Assembly: GCA_029641185.1 (NCBI GenBank)
Contig: JAPWGK010000021.1
Span: 248,001-312,000 of the forward strand
Direction of reading: 5' to 3'
Source of the DNA: Pseudofabraea citricarpa
Lineage: Eukaryota; Ascomycota; Leotiomycetes; Helotiales; Dermateaceae
Length of the DNA: 64,000 bases
Position numbers and translations under genes: made by a program. Position 1 is the first letter of the stretch. Each line of letters begins with the position of its first letter. This document shows positions 58,171 to 64,000 of this stretch, piece by piece. Under the pieces are notes generated by a model. It was not told the origin of the DNA, searched no databases, and saw only the letters and a program-made list of their open reading frames with translations.

Positions 58171-60058
58171 GATGAGCAGATGCTTGCCCTTGTTGAGCAT
58201 TATCGTGAGCAATATCGCATCTGCTTGCGGTCGCGCTCAACCCCTTCTCGGCGACGTTGCTTTTTCGTTGCTTTTTCACTTTACGATGCCCATTGCTGAA
58301 ATTCGGTGCCATGGCCCCCCCTGGACGCTGGACGCTGGATGCTGGATGATGCGGTAGCCTGAAGCCTGTACCGGTAGCTTGTGGCCTGTGTACACCGTGC
58401 AGCGCTCCGCCCCGGCCGGGTCTGCTGACCTGCTGAACTATTTCAAATCTCTCTGCTGGTTGCTGACAGTACAGTAGGTAGAGTACGATACGATGCCTTT
58501 CCATCCGAAGCACGCCTCGGTAACGTCAACCCACAGGAAGGAGGACAGAGGAGAGGGAGGGAGGGAGACATTCTGAGTCTGAATCTGAATCTGATCGCTG
58601 AGCCGGCGTGCTGCTTGCGGTACGGTACGATATTGGATGTATGTGCGACGCTGTGGCCGCAGCATCATGTATTGATTTCGGCCACAATAAGTGCTCTAAT
58701 ATTGGTTTGCGAAAGACGATGCACTTACTGTACCGTACCGCATCGTACACCACCACTCACCGAGCACGGCGAGCAGCAGCAAACACAAGCATACTGTACG
58801 CACAAGCACAAGCAAAAGCACAAGCAAAAGCAAAAAAAAAGGAAAGATGTCGCCAATCTTCTCACCCTCGGCCTTTGATGCTCGTCTCTCGTCGCTCGTC
58901 CTCATCATCCTCATTATTATTCTCATCCTCTCGCCTCGGCAGCCTCCCTGTAGCTGCAGGGGCCTTCGTCTCCGTCCCTCTGGCACCTGGAAACTTTCTC
59001 CCCCAACTTCGCAAGGGTATCCCAGCGGCTGTGGCACCTCCTTTCCCACGCTGCCCTGTGCGCTTTTTGACTTCAATGGAAAAAGTTCCCTCGGTGACTA
59101 TTTTTTCTCGCTGGCTTTTTGCTGGTGCTGCTCCTGTTCCCAAGTCCAGCCGTTGGGGGTTCCCGCTACCGGATCGCCGCCATTGGACTTGCTGCTCCAT
59201 CAACGCGAGAGGTGGCCGTCAAACCGAGCTGGTTACGCTTGGGCTCGGACGCAGATGTGAGGGATCGCATTTGGCCCCAAAGGATACTCGAAAGGGGAAA
59301 GTTAAATGGAGATGAGGAGGGCGAGTGCCGAAGTCAAAAGATCGGAAGCTCTAATCAGTACACTTTTGGAACTCTGGCAACTCTTAATCACCGGAAACAC
59401 AGCCGATCAAAGCGAGATTCAGTGTCCACGAGTTCCCCGTGGTAGGCCGACGAGCACATTGCATCAGTGCGTATGGCATGATGTCTACAGTTATTGATGG
59501 GTTGATGCGGAATTGGCAGTGAGCCCAAGAGGCGGTACTTGCTGCACCCACACGCAGAGCAGAGGAAAACAAAGCAAAGCAGAGAGAACAAAGATACAGA
59601 GGAGAGAGGAGAAGCCCGACTCCCGTCTGACTGGAACGGGGCCGCTGCCAGATAGATAGATCATCGTCAACCTCATCACCGGACTCACTGATCAGCCCCA
59701 GGAGACCAGAATAGGGGGCATGATGATGCTGCAGCTGAGCAAAGTCAGCCCTCTTCTCCGGAAACGCAGGCCGTGATGAAGTGGAGATGTGGCATTATGA
59801 GTCCGGCGGGTCGCAGTTAGCAGACGACAGATAACGTGGCGGTCAGGGATATCATTTTGTGATGATCTCGCTGTGGAAAGTGCATCTCGAGTGATGTGTG
59901 ATAAATCGTGAAAGCTTGCCAGGATGCACGGGACCGTGGGGTACTAACTTCTAAGTGAATCGACACGAGCAGTGTTTGCTATTGGCCCTCGATTCGACGT
60001 CAGGGTGGTATTCTCCAACAGCAAATCTGACCACTTTCTTGTCGGCTTGACATCACCA

Positions 60059-60076
60059 CTGCTGCTGCTGCTGCTG
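60059..60076. repeat. (CTG)6 trinucleotide repeat
   Basis: Six perfect CTG units. Confidence 0.9.
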
Positions 60077-60229
60077 CATGCATTCATTGCATCTCGCTGT
60101 CCCTCGCTGACGAGCAGCCGTGAGCGCGCAGAAGCCTGTACAACGAGGCTGAGGCGGGAGAGGAAGAGGAGGAGGAAGGAGAGGAACAGGGCATGAGAGA
60201 GCGGAAGCATTGGCGACAACAGCGACAGG

Positions 60230-60247
60230 GAGAGAGAGAGAGAGAGA
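60230..60247. repeat. (GA)9 dinucleotide repeat
   Basis: A perfect GA run about 320 bp before MITE copy 2. Confidence 0.9.
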
Positions 60248-60571
60248 AATCAAAGTCACTAACTGGTCAAGTAACTTCACTAAGTCGCTCCAGCGCTGGA
60301 ATAGACTTCCTCACCGCTTCGCAGGCCAGCGGCCAGTGCACTCCACAAAAGCACACATCCCTCGATCCCCGTCCACCCAAATTGAATCCCAAGCAGACCC
60401 AAGCAGAAATCAATTGCAGGGGAGCCGCACCCCCGTCGGTCCCCGGTTGTTAGCAGCCCAGTCGCCCGCCCGCCAGCTAGCCAGGGGGTTTGGTCTCCAC
60501 TGTCCAGCGTCCAACAGGCTACAGCAGCGCTGTACAGTAGAGTAGAGTACAGTAGTACAGTGTGTACAGTA

Positions 60572-60730
60572 CGAAAGGGGGTTACAAGAATCAAGGAGCA
60601 CCCCCATGTAGGCGGTGAATAGGAACCGACCATAGAACAACTGAAGTTTCTACAAACTTCTCCACGATTTTCCTTATCAAGTGCTGGCAGAAACCGGGGG
60701 GTGCTCCTTGATTCTTGCAACCCCCTTTCG
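60572..60730 (-). mobile_element. 159-bp terminal-inverted-repeat element (MITE), copy 2
   Basis: The reverse complement of this segment equals 16531-16689 at all 159 positions by direct reading. The ends are the same 34-bp inverted repeats starting CGAAAGGGGGTT. TA flanks both sides (60570-60571 and 60731-60732). It lies about 1.1 kb upstream of the DHA1-type transporter start. Confidence 0.93.
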
Positions 60731-60732
60731 TA

Positions 60733-61869
60733 CATGGACTGGTAGGCTACGCTACGCTACACTGAACCGAATGCTAACCTTACCCTGCCCTACTGCAAGG
60801 CCTGAGGGTCTGCCTGCGAGCTGGCGGCTGGCCTGACATGCAAACAATCCTAACGCATCTGACCCCCCCTCTAACCCCCTGGCCGCAGTGATCTTTTGGC
60901 CTCGCACCCACTCAGTCAGTCACCTATCACCACTACCACTACCACTACTACCACTACCACCACTAACACCACTAACACCAGCTCGCCCACTACACTGCAC
61001 GCTGCACACTACACACTACACCCTACACACTACACACTGCACCCACCAGCTCCCCACTCCCTCCTAAGTTCCTGGGCCCAATCCCCCCTGTCTAACGGCA
61101 CTTGGCTCTGCGACCCGGGACCGTCTGATACAACCGCATCACCGCTGCCAGGATGCCCTCTGATTGTGAGGTCGATTTTCTCCCTTGGCAGGCCCTCTGG
61201 CCCTCCAGCCCTCCTGCCCTCCTACGCTCTCACAGCAGCACAGTGCCTGTCCTTCGAACACGACTCCCGGCTCCGCTCGCCTGGATACCTGGTCTGCGTA
61301 CTGCTGGAAAGTAGTCAGAGACTAAGCCGTAACGCCCTCGTCACCGCCCTTCAGATAGATATTAATTTACGCGACCTCAGAGGACCCGATGCTCGGGTCC
61401 TCTCTGTGGCGGTCAACTCAAAACTACATGAACGGCCTCATTTGCCTTGCGCTCATCACTTTCTCCTTTCGACGATCTTCTGGTTCTCTTGCTCAACTAT
61501 TCATTAAACTTGCTTCTGCGGCAATCCCATATCAGTCTCCCCATCGCCCGCCTTTCTCCCGCTCTACTTCAAACACCTCCCAAGTACAACATACCTGCCC
61601 ACCTGCACGGCTGACTCTGTCCTCTGCACTCGCCCGTCTGCGTAACCAACTCTCTACCCACCCTTCCCAACCCATTGACCGACCTCGTCACTCTCCATCC
61701 CATCTGTTCGGCGCCTGCAAGGGACGTGGATATAAGACACCACATGGTCCGCAACCTCAAGCGCAACCTCTTCAGTTCGATCCCCCACCCCAAACCCCTC
61801 CTCCCGTGGAACAGCAACCCATCGTCTCTGTGACGACCCCACCAAGCCATACCGTAGGACCGAATTGCC
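60733..61869. other. Intergenic, promoter of the DHA1-type transporter
   Basis: Contains CAC/TAC-rich simple sequence (about 60928-61045) and a C/T-rich stretch toward the start. ORFs at 60896 and 61389 are simple-sequence artefacts. Confidence 0.5.
60928..61045. repeat. (CACTAC)n and CACACTA simple-sequence repeats
   Basis: Imperfect CACTAC / CACTAACAC units, followed by repeats of TACACACTACAC type. Confidence 0.8.
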
Positions 61870-63927
61870 ATGACTGCCATGTCTGGCTCACACTCGATGA
61901 GCTCGCGGAAGGGAACTCCTCCCTTTCCCACCCGCCAGCTCTTCATTCTAGGTGAGCAATGCAATGCTGCTGTTATCACCAATTAGCGAGCTGGGACTGA
62001 CGTGCTGCAGCATTATGCCGGATCTGCGAACCCATTGCCTTCATGTCCATCTTCCCCTACGTCTACTTCATGATCCAGGACTTCCACATCACCAAGGACG
62101 AGTCGTCGATATCCGTCTACGCGGGCATGGTGACGTCGGCCTTCGCTTTCGCAGAATTCTCGTCAGGAGTCGTTTGGGGGAAATTGAGTGACAAGATCGG
62201 CCGGAAGCCAGTCCTCCTCACCGGACTTGCCGGGACCGCCTTGAGCATGTTGGTATTTGGATTTGCGCCTAGCCTCCCAGTCGCATTGCTCGCTCGAGCC
62301 CTCGGAGGCTTGTTGAACGGGTATGTATTTGAGATAGAGCCCCCGCCGAGTCACCTTACATGGGTCAATGCGCGCGAGAAAAAGAAGGTTTGCTGACGAG
62401 GTGTGTAGAAATATCGGTGTGCTGCAAACGACCGTTGCCGAAATGGTCACCGTCAAGGAACATCAACGTAGGTTTTGCGACAGATCATATTTCCTGTGCC
62501 ATGGAGCCAGAGGCTGACACGTCACATAGCTCGCGCCTATACCATCATGCCATTCGTGTGGTGCCTTGGGTAAGTCTGGGGCAGAAATTTCTGTTAGCAT
62601 GATGCATGGGGCTAATAATTGCTTCTTCAGATCCATCCTTGGTCCAACCCTGGGCGGCGCGCTGGCACGACCCGTTCTCAACTACCCATCCCTCTTCCAA
62701 ACGGGCACCATCTGGGAGCGATTTCCATACCTGCTTCCAAATCTCGTCTGCACCGTCATCGTGTGCTTTGGTGTGGTGATCGGCGTCTTGTTCTTGGAGG
62801 AGACGCACGCAGAGAAGAAGCACCGTCGCGATCCCGGACTCGAGGCCGGAAAGTGGTTACTGGCAAGGTTCTCGAGATGCGTCGAGATCAAGGCCTCGAA
62901 GATGGAGAAGGCCGATATCGACGAATCGGTATGGTTGATGGAGGACGAGCAGCCGCCGGGATATCGCACCGCTGAGGGATCTCCACATCTCCCAACGACC
63001 CCATCTCCCGAACCGCAGGAGTCGCTGAATCTCAACGACGCAAGTCCTTACATGGACGCTGCGACACCGAAGCCTGCATCAACCAAGGCGTTTACCAAGC
63101 AGGTCGTCTTGAACATTGTCGGTTATGGAATTCTAGCTTAGTAAGTCCTGCAACCCAAACTCGTGTTTATGCATCTTGGGAAGCGAAACTGACTCGTAAC
63201 TTCCAGCCACACCATGACCTTTGATGCGATGCTGCCAACGCTCTTGTCAACACGCGCACCTTCTCCGCCTCAGCCAACGCATTTGCCATTCAAGTTCGTC
63301 AGTGGTTATGGCCTCGACACGAAGCAGATCGGGGTCATCTTGTCCATCCAGGGCCTGTATTCTATGGTCGCAACCCTGTTCTTGTTCCCGTTCATGGTTC
63401 GAAGACTTGGAGCCCTCGGTCTTTTCAGGCTCATCACGATTTCATATCCGATCTTGTACCTCACCACTCCGTATCTCGTCCTTCTCCCGGAGAACCTGAA
63501 GATGATTGGCGTTTACGGAGTGGTGATTTGGAAGTGTACATTTGCGACGATGGCATATCCATCTAACGCTATCTTGTTGACCAACTCTGCACCATCTCTC
63601 TTGATGTTGGGGACGATCAACGGAGTGGCCGCTTCAACCGCCTCGCTCTCCCGAGCCTTTGGTCCTACGGTTTCAGGATTCCTCTTCTCTGTGGGCATGA
63701 AACTTGGATACTCTGGCTTGGCTTGGTGGTGCAGCGCCATTATCTCGATCGCTGGTGCTTTCATCAGTCTTCGTATGACCGAGAAGGGAGGCCGAATGGA
63801 CAACGACGAGAAATTTGACCAGGACAGTGAGCTCGGCCGAGCAGACCACATCTCGAGGATGGACTCTCCTATGGAGGACCTCGAGGATGCGAACGCGGAT
63901 TTGGCTATGATTGCAAGAACATCATGA
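61870..63927 (+). CDS. MFS transporter, DHA1-type (drug:H+ antiporter-like)
   Basis: A complete 573-residue membrane transporter in six exons: 61870-61951, 62011-62320, 62409-62467, 62530-62569, 62631-63140 and 63207-63927; introns of 59-88 bp. ATG 61870 follows an in-frame TAG at 61855. The first helix pair begins QLFILALCRICEPIAFMSIF. Motif A is GKLSDKIGRKPVLLTG, followed by ARALGGLLNGNIGVLQTTVA with the antiporter-type motif, then HQPRAYTIMPFVW and SILGPTLGGALARP. A long cytosolic loop of about 120 residues lies between the two six-helix halves and includes the Pro/Ser-rich stretch AEGSPHLPTTPSPEPQESLN. The second half carries GYGLDTKQIGVILSIQGLYS and NSAPSLLMLGTINGVAASTA. The fold matches the fungal YCR023C/ZIFL-type group of efflux proteins; the substrate is not known. 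Confidence 0.93.
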
Positions 63928-64000
63928 TGATTTCGACAGCAGCGGACACGATCTGACGAATTTCCTTCCATCTCTTTGAGGAGATACACTTTGTACAAAA

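Larger units (their letters stand above)
54215..60569. other. Long gene-poor region with many simple repeats
   Basis: More than 6 kb without a gene I can support. All long ORFs here are overlapping, low-complexity or Cys/Pro-rich and disagree between strands. It carries several microsatellites (listed separately) and clusters of TACAGT/GTACNGTAC words near 57650, 57765, 58466, 58620, 58730 and 60530. Confidence 0.55.

Noticed and set aside
58608..59315. 235-codon plus ORF and overlapping ORFs on both strands
   Set aside because: Long only because of GC-rich simple sequence; frames conflict and none has domain features.
60896..61955. Two plus-strand ORFs upstream of the DHA1 transporter
   Set aside because: The first begins in CACTAC repeats and both are Pro/Ser/Thr low complexity; likely promoter and leader sequence.

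Overview
The window is nuclear DNA of a filamentous ascomycete (Pezizomycotina). The evidence is short introns of about 43-130 bp with GTAAGT-like donors and CTAAC-like branch sites, HET-domain genes, a fungal-type conventional kinesin, and Rad6/CDC45 homologues whose exon structures resolve cleanly. A placement in Leotiomycetes/Helotiales is plausible but is only an impression from protein similarity. I rebuilt the exon joins by hand; almost all add up to intact reading frames.

Layout. 1-7.6 kb (metabolic/accessory): 5' part of an L-fucose-permease-type MFS transporter (minus, runs off the left edge), a secreted Vps62-family protein, a peroxisomal 4-coumarate-CoA-ligase-like enzyme ending in AKL, and a tiny three-exon gene. 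8.2-20 kb (accessory, immunity-like): a CorA-like two-TM protein, a large protein-kinase-domain protein with an apparent frameshift, and two HET-domain (heterokaryon incompatibility) genes. A 159-bp terminal-inverted-repeat element sits between the two HET genes. 20.7-24.3 kb: a 74-residue small protein and a flavin monooxygenase. 24.9-48.3 kb (mostly core genome): CDC45, a SnoaL-like protein, a secreted type-B carboxylesterase, an SDR with a 30-bp poly-C tract in an intron, conventional kinesin, Rad6/UBC2, acetyl-CoA acetyltransferase (divergent from Rad6), an NTF2-like membrane protein, a 741-residue unknown, and a catalytically dead UBC-like (UEV/AKTIP-type) protein. 48.6-50.5 kb: AT-rich sequence with the remains of a retroelement gag-like frame, with stops where Gln codons would be expected (RIP-like decay).

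51.0-52.3 kb holds the most unusual structure: a minus-strand gene with a TATA box and a leader of about 450 nt, free of ATG, split over three exons that look like imperfect tandem duplicates of one another. The first ATG comes immediately after the third intron. 53.4-54.2 kb: CCDC124/Lso2-type ribosome-associated protein. 54.2-61.9 kb: 7.6 kb without a convincing gene, rich in microsatellites and TACAGT/GTACNGTAC words, containing a second 159-bp element that is base-for-base identical to the first but inverted. 61.9-63.9 kb: a complete six-exon MFS (DHA1-type) transporter.

Functional links: CDC45 carries two ACGCGT (MCB) boxes just upstream, as expected for an S-phase gene. Rad6 and the thiolase share a divergent promoter of about 600 bp. 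The HET/kinase/CorA-like group looks like a non-self-recognition neighbourhood.
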